The notes below the pieces were generated by a model. The model did no database searches and had not been told where the DNA came from. It saw only the letters and a program-made list of their open reading frames with translations. The position numbers were made by a program, and so were the translations under genes. Source: XN24 sp035514535 (GTDB lineage: Bacteria; Pseudomonadota; Gammaproteobacteria; Steroidobacterales; XN24). From it: a stretch of DNA of 64,000 nucleotides. Numbering within the stretch: the stretch's first letter is position 1; each line of letters begins with the position of its first letter. The DNA lies in contig DATKAZ010000002.1 in assembly GCA_035514535.1 (NCBI GenBank), positions 49,036 through 113,035 of the forward strand, read 5' to 3'. Of the stretch, positions 15,626 to 23,193 are shown one piece after another.

Positions 15626-17005
15626 TCACGCCGGTTCGCGATTGCCCGCGCCGAGCTGCAAACGCCGCTCGAGCGTTTTCCTCGAAATGCCGAGCCGGCG
15701 CGCGGCGGCGGACTTGTTGCCGCCGAGCGCGCGCAGCACGCGAGCCATGTGATGTTCCTTGACTTCCTCGAGGGTCCAGTCCAGCGGGTATTCTGCCGTA
15801 GGCTTCGGCTCCGTGGGCGGGACCGGCGCCAACTCGTCCAGGGCCAGGCGGCCGAGCATCAGGCTGCGTTCGATGACGTTTTTCAGCTCGCGCACGTTGC
15901 CGGGCCAGGCATGGTCCCGCAGGCGGCCCAAGGCGCGGGCATCGAGAGCCAGCGGCTCCACGCCGAGATCTGCCGACAGCACGTCCATGAAATGCCGTGC
16001 CAGGACGGCGATGTCATCGAGCCGCTCGCGCAGCGGCGGCAGATAGACTTGCGCCACATTCAGGCGGAAATAGAGATCTTCGCGAAAGCGCCGTTCACTG
16101 ACCAGAGTCGCCAGGTCATGCTGTGTCGAGGCGACGATCCTGACGTCGACCGGGGTTTCCTGGTCGGCACCCACCGGCCTCAGCGTGCCCTCCTCCAGCA
16201 CGCGCAGCAGCTTGACCTGCAGCGCAAATGGCAGCTCGCTGATCTCATCGAGATACAGCGTGCCGGCGCGCGCCGCCACGAACAGGCCCTCGCGCCCCTG
16301 GTGGGCGCTCGTGAATGCACCCTTCGTGTGGCCGAACAATTCGCTCTCCAGCAGTTCCGGCGAGATCGCCCCGCAGTTCACCGCGATGAACTCGCCCCGC
16401 CGGGGGCTGCCGACGTGCAGCCAGCGTGCGACGAGTTCCTTGCCGGTGCCCGTCTCGCCCTCGACCAGTACCGTTCCGGGCAACGGCGCAATCCGGCGAA
16501 TCAGCTCGCGGACCCCGCGCATCTGGGCGCTGTCTCCAATGAGCTCTCGTTCGCGAGACGTGGCCGCCCTGGCATCCGGCAGGCGGGTCGGCGCCCGGCC
16601 GTGGACACGCCCGGCCGCGTGCCGCTGCAGCGCGGCCAACAGCGCCTCGGCATCCTGCGGCTGCTCGAGCACGTCGCTGACGCCGCGCCGCATGGCGGCG
16701 ATGACGAGTTCGGCATCTGGGCGCTCGGCAACGAGGAGGATGCGCGCCGCCGCGCCAGCCTGCAGCAGCCCGTCAACCCAGTCGAGTACTTGCGCGTCGG
16801 GCAGGCGGGCGTCCACGACCAGGAACTCGAAATTGCAGCGCTCCATCAGGATCCCGGCCTTGAGCGCGCCTTCGGCCGAATCCACCAGGGCGACATGCTT
16901 GCCCAGCGCCGCCCGCAGGCGGCTCCGCCAGGCGGGCGCGCCGCCGACGAGCAATACCGAAGAAGCTTTCAACCCGGCCTGCGCCGGAGTGCCTGCCCTT
17001 GCCAA
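15626..17005 (-). CDS. Sigma-54-dependent response regulator (NtrC family)
   Basis: 459 residues if started at TTG 17005, which has AGGAG 8 nt upstream; an upstream TTG at 17083 lacks such a site and would cover a 24-bp dyad. There is a receiver domain (VLLVGGAPAW..., FLVVDARLPDAQ with the phospho-acceptor Asp); an AAA+ domain with Walker A GETGTGKE, GAFTSA (the sigma-54-contacting GAFTGA loop, with a Ser for the second Gly), Walker B LYLDEI and the R-finger region RFREDLYFRLN; and a C-terminal Fis-type HTH (NKSAAARRLGISRKTLERRL). It activates sigma-54 promoters. A near-consensus sigma-54 promoter sits in front of the divergent tupB, its probable target. No histidine kinase gene is adjacent. 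Confidence 0.92.
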   Translation of the reverse strand: MARAGTPAQAGLKASSVLLVGGAPAWRSRLRAALGKHVALVDSAEGALKAGILMERCNFEFLVVDARLPDAQVLDWVDGLLQAGAAARILLVAERPDAELVIAAMRRGVSDVLEQPQDAEALLAALQRHAAGRVHGRAPTRLPDARAATSRERELIGDSAQMRGVRELIRRIAPLPGTVLVEGETGTGKELVARWLHVGSPRRGEFIAVNCGAISPELLESELFGHTKGAFTSAHQGREGLFVAARAGTLYLDEISELPFALQVKLLRVLEEGTLRPVGADQETPVDVRIVASTQHDLATLVSERRFREDLYFRLNVAQVYLPPLRERLDDIAVLARHFMDVLSADLGVEPLALDARALGRLRDHAWPGNVRELKNVIERSLMLGRLALDELAPVPPTEPKPTAEYPLDWTLEEVKEHHMARVLRALGGNKSAAARRLGISRKTLERRLQLGAGNREPA

Positions 17006-17047
17006 TGTCTCGACTCCTAATGCGACCCGACATATGCCTGCCGGCGG

Positions 17048-17071
17048 GACGCAGAGGCTAAAGTCTGCGTC
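17048..17071. promoter_or_regulatory. 24-bp dyad, candidate enhancer for the sigma-54 activator
   Basis: A perfect 8-bp inverted repeat, GACGCAGA (17048-17055) and TCTGCGTC (17064-17071), is separated by 8 nt. It lies about 118-140 nt upstream of the sigma-54 promoter, the usual distance for an NtrC-type activator site, and within the leader of the activator gene itself, so autoregulation is also possible. Confidence 0.5.
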
Positions 17072-17188
17072 ATTATTATGCAATATCCGGACCGTACAGC
17101 GTCAAAATGTCTCATTGGGTCAGAATTCCCAGATTCATTCGAGAAAATCACGTGCGAGGATGACACACTGCTGCAATCTGCTGGAGAA

Positions 17189-17204
17189 TGGCACTCGAAT
17201 TGCA
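17189..17204 (+). promoter_or_regulatory. Sigma-54 promoter upstream of tupB
   Basis: TGGCAC-TCGAA-TTGCA matches the sigma-54 -24/-12 consensus (TGGCAC, 5 nt, TTGCA) exactly in its conserved bases, with 10 bp between the GG and GC dinucleotides. Transcription would begin near 17215, giving a leader of about 50 nt before the tupB ATG at 17268. The divergent gene encodes a sigma-54 activator. Confidence 0.8.
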
Positions 17205-17267
17205 TAGTGGCCCGTAGAAGACCGGCATCTCGAGATTACTGTCCGGCCAGGGAAGCCCCTCGACACG

Positions 17268-17972
17268 ATGAACGATCTCTCCGCTGCTTTCGCGCTGGCC
17301 GCCCGCCTCGTATTCGGCCTCGACCCCGAGCTCGTGGAAGTCGTGCTGCTGTCGTTTTATGTCAGCGTGTTCGCCGTGGCCCTGGCCACGGCGGTCGGAC
17401 TGCCGCTCGGGGCCGCCGTCGGCATGTTCCGCTTTCCCGGTCGCCGCGTCGTAGTCGTCATGCTGAATGCGCTGATGGGCCTGCCGCCGGTGGTCGTCGG
17501 CCTCGTGGTCTACATGCTGCTGTCGCGTTCCGGTCCGCTCGGCGAACTGGGCCTGCTGTTTACGCCGACCGCGATGATCATCGCCCAGTTCATTCTCGTC
17601 GTGCCGATCGTCGCCGCCCTGACACGGCAGACCGTGGCCGATCTCCACGAGGAGTACGACGAGCATCTCCGCTCGCTCGACGCCGGCCGCCTCGACAGCA
17701 TCGCGACATTGCTCTGGGACGGTCGATTCCGCCTGATGACGGCGGTGCTCGCCGGTTTCGGCCGCGCCATCGCGGAGGTCGGTGCAGTGCTGATCGTCGG
17801 GGGCAATATCCTGCATCACACGCGCGTCATGACGACGACCATCGCGCTCGAGACCAGCAAGGGCAATCTCGCCCTCGCCCTCGCCCTCGGCCTGGTGCTG
17901 ATCGTTCTCGCCGCGGGCGTGAACGCCACCGCGACCCTGATCGGAGATGTCGCCCATCGCCGCTATGCCTGA
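17268..17972 (+). CDS. tupB: Tungstate ABC transporter permease
   Basis: 234 residues with five to six hydrophobic segments. The permease EAA-type loop is visible as RLDSIATLLWDGRFRLMTAVLAGFGRAIAEVGAVLIVGGN (quoted in part: GFGRAIAEVGAVLIVGGN, about residues 165-182). The sequence LNALMGLPPVVVGLVVYMLL is typical of TupB/WtpB permeases. It imports WO4 (2-) together with TupC and the binding protein TupA, whose gene lies 2.8 kb away on the other strand. It is the first gene of tupB-tupC-mobA-moeA behind a sigma-54 promoter, and overlaps tupC by 8 nt. Tungstate rather than molybdate is inferred from the TupA family. Confidence 0.9.
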   Translation: MNDLSAAFALAARLVFGLDPELVEVVLLSFYVSVFAVALATAVGLPLGAAVGMFRFPGRRVVVVMLNALMGLPPVVVGLVVYMLLSRSGPLGELGLLFTPTAMIIAQFILVVPIVAALTRQTVADLHEEYDEHLRSLDAGRLDSIATLLWDGRFRLMTAVLAGFGRAIAEVGAVLIVGGNILHHTRVMTTTIALETSKGNLALALALGLVLIVLAAGVNATATLIGDVAHRRYA

Positions 17973-18726
17973 CGACATGCCATGCCGGCGTACCGCGCCC
18001 GCATCGGACCGCAACCCGCTGATGCCGCTGCGCGTGCGGAGCCTGTCCTATGCGGCCGGCGGCAAGCAGATCCTCGACCAGGTTTCATTCGAGCTCGGAG
18101 GCGCGTCACGCACCGTGATTCTTGGACCGAACGGTGCCGGCAAGAGCGTCCTGCTCAAGCTCTGCCACGGATTGCTGCGCCCGGCCGCGGGCGAGGTCCG
18201 CTGGGCCGGTCGAGCACCCGACGAGGCGCGCCGCCGGCAGGGCATGGTGTTCCAGCGTCCCGTGCTGTTGCGTCGTTCGGTTGCCGGGAACCTGCTGCAC
18301 GCGCTCGGCGTGCGCGGCGTGCCCCGCGCGCGCCGCAACGAGCTGGTGGCCGCCGCGCTGCGGGCCGCAGGCCTGACGGACAAGGCACGCCAGTCCGCAC
18401 GCACCTTGTCCGGCGGCGAACAGCAGCGGCTCGCGATCGCGCGCGCCTGGGTACTGAAGCCGGACGTGCTGCTGCTCGACGAACCGACCGCCAACCTCGA
18501 TCCGGAGGCGACCCGCGCGATCGAGGACCTGATCCTGACATTCGAGGCGGCAGGCACGCGCGTGATCATGACAACCCATGACATCGGCCAGGCGCGCCGG
18601 CTTGCCAATGACGTCATTTTCCTCAACCGCGGTCGGCTGCTGGAGCACTCTCCCGCGGAGCGTTTTTTCGCGGCGCCCCGCGATCCGGCGGCGGCCCGCT
18701 TCATCGGCGGCGCGCTGCTCGCCTGA
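17965..18726 (+). CDS. tupC: Tungstate ABC transporter ATP-binding protein
   Basis: 253 residues from ATG 17965, inside the tupB stop region (8-nt overlap); ATG 18022 could be an alternative start because the first 19 residues are not conserved-looking. Walker A is GPNGAGKSVLLK, the signature LSGGEQQRLAIARA, Walker B VLLLDEPTANLD, and the H-loop MTTHDIGQA. It is a single-domain ABC ATPase without the C-terminal TOBE domain of ModC, which fits TupC. It energises tungstate uptake through TupB. The next gene, mobA, follows after 29 nt. Confidence 0.9.
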   Translation: MPDDMPCRRTAPASDRNPLMPLRVRSLSYAAGGKQILDQVSFELGGASRTVILGPNGAGKSVLLKLCHGLLRPAAGEVRWAGRAPDEARRRQGMVFQRPVLLRRSVAGNLLHALGVRGVPRARRNELVAAALRAAGLTDKARQSARTLSGGEQQRLAIARAWVLKPDVLLLDEPTANLDPEATRAIEDLILTFEAAGTRVIMTTHDIGQARRLANDVIFLNRGRLLEHSPAERFFAAPRDPAAARFIGGALLA

Positions 18727-18755
18727 CATCCGCGACGGCAAACAGCGACTGAACC

Positions 18756-19379
18756 ATGGCCCAGTACCTCCCGACCCGACCACCGATCACCGCGATAGTC
18801 CTGGCGGGCGGGCGCGCTACCCGCATGGGCGGTATCGACAAGGGCCTGGTGGAGCTGGGCGGCCGGCCGATGATCGCGCACGTGCTGGCGGTGCTGGCGC
18901 CGCAGGTCGAGCGGGTACTGATCAATGCCAATCGCAACCTGGACCGCTATGCCGAGTTCGGCTGGCCGGTCGTGCCGGACGAGGACACCGGCTTCCTGGG
19001 GCCGCTGGCCGGGCTCGCCGCAGGTCTGCGGGCCGCTGTAACGCCGCTGGTGCTGACGGCCCCTTGCGATTGCCCGCTGCTGGCCCCGGACCTCGCCGCC
19101 CGGCTATATTCCGCCCTCGATGCCGAGCGGGCCGAGATCGCGGTGCCGTTCGACGGCGAGCGGCTGCAGCCGGTATTCGCGCTCGTCAGGCGCGAACTCG
19201 GCGACAGCCTGGCGGCCTACCTGGGCGGTGGCGAGCGCAAGATCGATCGCTGGTTCGCGCAGCACCGGCTCGCCAGAGTGGATTTCTCCGATCGCCCGGA
19301 GACTTTCGTCAACGTGAACGATCCGGACGAGCGAGCGGCGCTCGAACTCAGGCTCGCGGCGGACTCCCGGGCCCATTGA
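18756..19379 (+). CDS. mobA: Molybdenum cofactor guanylyltransferase
   Basis: 207 residues, the usual MobA length. The N-terminal nucleotide-binding signature ITAIVLAGGRATRMGGIDKG is at about residues 11-30, followed by LINANRN, GPLAGLAAGL and TAPCDCPLLAPDLA (the metal-binding Asp region). The C-terminal half ends FVNVNDPDE, characteristic of MobA. It transfers GMP from GTP to Mo- or W-molybdopterin to make the MGD cofactor needed by the formate dehydrogenase encoded nearby. It sits between tupC and moeA on the same strand, 34 nt before moeA, hence under the same sigma-54 promoter. Confidence 0.95.
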   Translation: MAQYLPTRPPITAIVLAGGRATRMGGIDKGLVELGGRPMIAHVLAVLAPQVERVLINANRNLDRYAEFGWPVVPDEDTGFLGPLAGLAAGLRAAVTPLVLTAPCDCPLLAPDLAARLYSALDAERAEIAVPFDGERLQPVFALVRRELGDSLAAYLGGGERKIDRWFAQHRLARVDFSDRPETFVNVNDPDERAALELRLAADSRAH

Positions 19380-19413
19380 CCAGGCGGCGCAGGCCGCCGG
19401 CAAGGAAACGCCA

Positions 19414-20670
19414 ATGAAGCACCAGAACGCCGGCTGCGGCGGACACGACGACGCGGCCCAGACGCTCCACGAGGCGCTCGCCAGGATCAGCGCGGAGATC
19501 CGGCCCGTCGAGGGCTTTGAGTCGGTCGCGACGCGCGACGCCCTGGACCGCGTCCTGTACGCGCCCATTCGCTCGACGCTGGATGTGCCCGCGCATACCA
19601 ATTCAGCGATGGACGGCTACGCGCTCGACGGGGCGCAACTGCCCGCCGAGGGCGAACGCAGTTTCCGCGTCATCGGCACCGCCTGGGCGGGCGGGCCCTT
19701 CGACGGCACGGCCGGCGCCGGCGAATGCGTGCGCATCATGACCGGTGCCCCGGTGCCGCGAGGCACGGACACGGTCGTCATGCAGGAGCAGGTGCGCCGC
19801 GAGGGCGACGATGCGGTCATCCAGGCTGGTCACAAGCCGGGCCAGAACGTGCGCCTCGCCGGTGAGGACCTCAAGGCCGGCGAGATCGCGCTGGATGCCG
19901 GCGTCCTGCTGCGCCCGGCACACCTCGGCATGATCGCTTCGGTCGGCGTCTCGGAAGTCCGAGTGCGCCGCCGGCCCCGCGTGGCATTCTTTTCGACGGG
20001 CGACGAACTGGCATCGATCGGCGAAACACTCGGCCCCGGGCAGATCTACGACAGCAACCGCTACACGCTGTATGGCATGCTGCGGCGCCTCGGCGTGGAG
20101 GTCATCGATCTCGGTGTCGTGCGTGACGATCGCGAGGATCTCGAGCGGGCCTTCCTCGCGGCCGCCGCCCAGGCGGACGCGGTGATCACCTCGGGCGGCG
20201 TCTCGGTCGGGGAGGCCGACTTCGTCACCGAGACCCTCGACCGGATCGGCGAAGTGGGGTTCTGGACCGTAGCGATCAAGCCCGGGCGGCCCATCGCCTT
20301 CGGCCGGGTCGCAGGTGCGTTGTTCTTCGGGCTCCCCGGCAACCCCGTGTCCGTCATGGTGACGTTCTACCAGCTGGTACAACCGGCGCTGCAGATCCTC
20401 GCAGGCCTGCCGGAGCCTGCCGCGCCCGTCATGGTCACCGCCAGGCTCGAATCCCGCCTGAAGAAAAAGCCCGGGCGCCGCGAGTTCCAGCGCGGCGTCC
20501 TGAGCCTGGCGGAGGACGGCAGTTACCGCGTCTCGACCGCCGGGCGGCAGGGCTCCGGCATCCTGCGCTCGATGGCCCAGGCCAACTGCTTCATCGTCCT
20601 GCCGGAAGATTCCGGCAACGTGGATGCGGGCGACGCCGTGTCGGTGCAACCCTTCTCCGGCCTCTGCTGA
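19414..20670 (+). CDS. moeA: Molybdopterin molybdenumtransferase
   Basis: 418 residues. Visible motifs: PAHTNSAMDGYAL (the conserved N-S-A-M-D-G-Y segment), RIMTGAPVPRGTDTVVMQE, VAFFSTGDELASIGE, GQIYDSNRYTL, ITSGGVSVGEADFV and FGLPGNPVSVMVTF (the MoaB/Mog-like domain), and a C-terminal β-barrel region with RREFQRG. MoeA inserts the oxyanion metal into adenylylated molybdopterin. In this operon it follows a tungstate transporter, so it may insert W, Mo or both. The first 20 residues (HQNAGCGGHDD) are a small Cys/His-bearing extension. It is last in the operon, followed by 143 nt without a gene. Confidence 0.95.
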   Translation: MKHQNAGCGGHDDAAQTLHEALARISAEIRPVEGFESVATRDALDRVLYAPIRSTLDVPAHTNSAMDGYALDGAQLPAEGERSFRVIGTAWAGGPFDGTAGAGECVRIMTGAPVPRGTDTVVMQEQVRREGDDAVIQAGHKPGQNVRLAGEDLKAGEIALDAGVLLRPAHLGMIASVGVSEVRVRRRPRVAFFSTGDELASIGETLGPGQIYDSNRYTLYGMLRRLGVEVIDLGVVRDDREDLERAFLAAAAQADAVITSGGVSVGEADFVTETLDRIGEVGFWTVAIKPGRPIAFGRVAGALFFGLPGNPVSVMVTFYQLVQPALQILAGLPEPAAPVMVTARLESRLKKKPGRREFQRGVLSLAEDGSYRVSTAGRQGSGILRSMAQANCFIVLPEDSGNVDAGDAVSVQPFSGLC

Positions 20671-20813
20671 GGGCGGGCGCACCGGCAAGGAGCGCCCGCT
20701 CCTGAAGCGACGCGCGCTAGAACGCGAACTGGGCCGCACAACTTGTGGGGGAGATCCTGGTGCCTGGCATGTGCTTGATCCTGTCGAGCGGTCGTGGATG
20801 AAAAGACCCCGCT

Positions 20814-21626
20814 TCAGTCCTTGCCCGCGGTCGGGAAGAACAGCTGCTCGCCATTCAGCTTGAAGCCGGCGATCGCGGCCTGCCCGTCCGCGGACAGCAG
20901 CCAGTCGTGCCACCGGCCGGCCAGCTCGTGCTTGAGATGCGGATGGCGCTCGGCGCTGAGGCGCAGGCTGCCGTACTGGTTGAACAGCGCAGGGTCGCCC
21001 GCGTACAGCAGCTCGAGGTCCTGGCGGTTGGCGAAACTGATCCACGTGCCGCGGTCGGCCAGCACATAAGCGTCCATGGCAGCCGCCGTGTTCAGCGCCG
21101 CCCCCATGCCGCTGCCGAGTTCGCGATACCAGGTGCCGCGCGGCGCGATGCCGGCCTGGGACCAGATCCGCTGTTCGGCGCGATGCGTGCCGCTGTCGTC
21201 GCCGCGCGAGGCAAATGGTGTCTGGAGTGCGGCAATGCGCTTGAACGCATCCGCCGCGGAAGTCGCGGTGCGGATTCCCGCAGGGTCGTTCGCCGGGCCG
21301 ACGACGACGTAGTCGTTGTACATGACGTCGCGCCGCTCGGACGCGTAGCCCTCGGCGACCATGTTTTCCTCGCCCGCCGTGTCGTGCACCAGCACGGTGT
21401 CGGCGTCGCCGTTGCGGGCGATCGCGAACGCCTGGCCGGTACCTACCGCCACGACGCGGACCTCGATGCCGGTCGCTGCCGTGAACAGCGGGATGAGATG
21501 CGCGAACAGGCCGGAGTTCTCGGTCGAGGTCGTGGAGGCCAGGAGGATGAACCGGTCGTCGGCGTGGATCGGCGCGGCCGTCAGCACGCCCAGCAGGGCG
21601 AGGACGGCGATCAGGCGTTTTGTCAT
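20814..21626 (-). CDS. tupA: Tungstate ABC transporter substrate-binding protein
   Basis: 270 residues from ATG 21626, with GGGAG about 9 nt upstream. A signal peptide (RLIAVLALLGVLTAAPIHA) precedes the mature TupA fold. It shows LLASTTSTENSGLF (the oxyanion-binding TTTS-type motif), VVAVGTGQAFAIARNGDADTVLVHD, NDYVVVGPANDPAGI, FASRGDDSGTHRAE and YVLADRGTW. These motifs define the TupA/WtpA-like tungstate binders rather than ModA. It acts in the periplasm with TupBC. The gene is separated from tupBC and convergent with moeA, an unusual arrangement, and is divergent from the second HTH sensor-regulator, which may control it. Confidence 0.92.
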   Translation of the reverse strand: MTKRLIAVLALLGVLTAAPIHADDRFILLASTTSTENSGLFAHLIPLFTAATGIEVRVVAVGTGQAFAIARNGDADTVLVHDTAGEENMVAEGYASERRDVMYNDYVVVGPANDPAGIRTATSAADAFKRIAALQTPFASRGDDSGTHRAEQRIWSQAGIAPRGTWYRELGSGMGAALNTAAAMDAYVLADRGTWISFANRQDLELLYAGDPALFNQYGSLRLSAERHPHLKHELAGRWHDWLLSADGQAAIAGFKLNGEQLFFPTAGKD

Positions 21627-21681
21627 GGGGCGGACTCCCATCGCGGAAACTAAGGAAAGAACACTGGCGTTGGCGCGAGAT

Positions 21682-21701
21682 AGTGCTGCATTATGTGCAC
21701 T
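21682..21701. promoter_or_regulatory. Inverted repeat between tupA and its divergent regulator
   Basis: AGTGC (21682-21686) and GCACT (21697-21701) form a 5-bp dyad around 10 nt in the 132-nt divergent intergenic region. The centre of this region must hold both promoters, so it is a candidate operator for the HTH regulator at 21759. Chance occurrence is quite possible at this length. Confidence 0.3.
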
Positions 21702-21758
21702 TGAATGTGACGCAAAAGACCGTCTCGGAATCAAGACACATAAAAGACACAGAACGAC

Positions 21759-22646
21759 ATGCATGTCAGGCCCGAATACCTCACGACGGCCGAAGTGGCG
21801 GCCTACCTGAGACTGAAGGAACGGAAGGTCTACGACCTGGTCCGGCAGGGAGACATGCCCTGCGTCCGGATCACGGGGAAGCTGCTGTTCCCGCGCCAGA
21901 TGATCGATCTGTGGGTCATGAGCCACCTCGAGGGAGACCAGCAGCGAAGTACTCCGGTCGCTCCGGTGCTGGCGGGCAGCCATGACCCCTTGCTCGAATG
22001 GGCCGCGCGCGAGTCCGGGGCGGGGCTGGCCCTGCTGTGTCGCGGCAGCATCGACGGCGCCCGGCGCCTGCTGGATGGCCGGGTGATGCTGGCGGGACTG
22101 CATGTGCTCGATCCGCACAGCGGGGCCTACAACGCGCCGGCCGCGCTGGGACTGGGGGGGATGCCCGACCTCGTCATCATTCACTGGGCGATGCGTCGCC
22201 AGGGCCTGTTGCTTTCGCCCGGCAACCCCCTAGGCCTGCGCGACATAGCCGACCTGGCGCGCGGCGGCCTGCGCATCGCGCGCCGCCAGCCGGAGGCCGG
22301 CGCCGACACGCTGTTCCGCTCGCTATTGCAGCGGGCGGGCGTCGACCACGCGTCGCTGCGGTTGTCCGATCACCCCTCGTTGAGCGAAGACGACCTGGCA
22401 CTGGCGATCCGGGAGGGCGTGGCGGATGTCGGCGTGGCGATCGAGGCGGCCGCGCGCAGGCACGGCCTGGAGTTCATCCCGCTCCACCAGGAGAAATTCG
22501 AACTGGCCACGCGCCGCCGACACTACTTCGAGCCGCCGGTGCAGCGACTGCTCGAATTCGGCCGCGGTGACCGGATGCGCGAACGGGCTTGGCTTATGGG
22601 GGGATATGACGTCTCCGGGCTGGGCGCCGTGGCTTACAATGCCTGA
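21759..22646 (+). CDS. HTH (excisionase/MerR-like) regulator with periplasmic-binding-like sensor domain, copy 2
   Basis: 295 residues. The N-terminal winged HTH (YLTTAEVAAYLRLKERKVYD, about residues 7-26) has the TGK-LFPR wing (ITGKLLFPRQMIDLW). A PBP-like sensor domain follows (PVLAGSHDPLLEWAARES to LEFIPLHQEKFELATRR), with LSPGNPLGLRDIADLARGGLRIARR resembling the domain that binds molybdate or tungstate in TupR/ModE-like regulators. It is paralogous to the protein encoded at 14372 (same layout and wing). Divergent from tupA across 132 nt, it is the obvious candidate regulator of tupA and perhaps of moaB, which begins 28 nt after its stop. Confidence 0.87.
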   Translation: MHVRPEYLTTAEVAAYLRLKERKVYDLVRQGDMPCVRITGKLLFPRQMIDLWVMSHLEGDQQRSTPVAPVLAGSHDPLLEWAARESGAGLALLCRGSIDGARRLLDGRVMLAGLHVLDPHSGAYNAPAALGLGGMPDLVIIHWAMRRQGLLLSPGNPLGLRDIADLARGGLRIARRQPEAGADTLFRSLLQRAGVDHASLRLSDHPSLSEDDLALAIREGVADVGVAIEAAARRHGLEFIPLHQEKFELATRRRHYFEPPVQRLLEFGRGDRMRERAWLMGGYDVSGLGAVAYNA

Positions 22647-22674
22647 CCAGTTTGCAAGCCTTCGGGATCCCGCC

Positions 22675-23193
22675 ATGACCGACCGCGAATTCCTGCCGCT
22701 CAATATCGCCGTGCTGACCGTCTCCGACAGCCGCGGCGAGCACGACGACAAGTCCGGCCGGCTGCTGGTCGATCGTCTCGAAAAGGCCGGCCATCGCTGC
22801 CACGAAAAGCGCATCGTGAAGGACGACATCTACCAGGTCCGCGCTGCGCTCTCCGCGTGGATCGCCGACCCCGAGGTGCAGGCCGTCATCACCACCGGCG
22901 GCACCGGCGTCACCGGGCGTGACGGCACGCCCGAGGCGGTCGGGCCGTTGCTCGACAAGACCCTCGACGGCTTCGGCGAGACTTTCCGCGCGATTTCTTT
23001 CCAGCAGATCAAGACATCGACGATCCAGTCGCGCGCCATCGCGGGCGTGGCCAACGGTACCTACATCTTCTGCGTGCCGGGCTCGTCCGGCGCCTGCGCG
23101 ACGGCCTGGGACGAACTGATCGAGGCCCAGCTGGACCTGCGCACGCAGCCCTGCAACCTCGTCGAGCTGATGCCGAGGCTGCTCGAGACGTGA
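22675..23193 (+). CDS. moaB: Molybdenum cofactor biosynthesis protein B
   Basis: 172 residues from ATG 22675; an ATG at 22639 overlapping the upstream stop is possible. Family motifs: LNIAVLTVSDSRGEHDDKSG, VITTGGTGVTGRDGTPEAV (the MPT-binding TGGTG loop), KTLDGFGETFRAISFQ, IQSRAIAGVANGTYIFCVPGS and DLRTQPCNLVELMPR. The protein is a MogA/MoaB-type enzyme that adenylylates molybdopterin before metal insertion. It begins a run of genes joined by 4-nt or slightly longer overlaps: moaB, BNR protein, yqeC, JAMM peptidase, MoaD/ThiS. Confidence 0.94.
   Translation: MTDREFLPLNIAVLTVSDSRGEHDDKSGRLLVDRLEKAGHRCHEKRIVKDDIYQVRAALSAWIADPEVQAVITTGGTGVTGRDGTPEAVGPLLDKTLDGFGETFRAISFQQIKTSTIQSRAIAGVANGTYIFCVPGSSGACATAWDELIEAQLDLRTQPCNLVELMPRLLET

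Noticed and set aside
15608..17020. A 470-codon plus-strand frame
   Set aside because: Antisense to the sigma-54 activator, which has a full set of AAA+ motifs.
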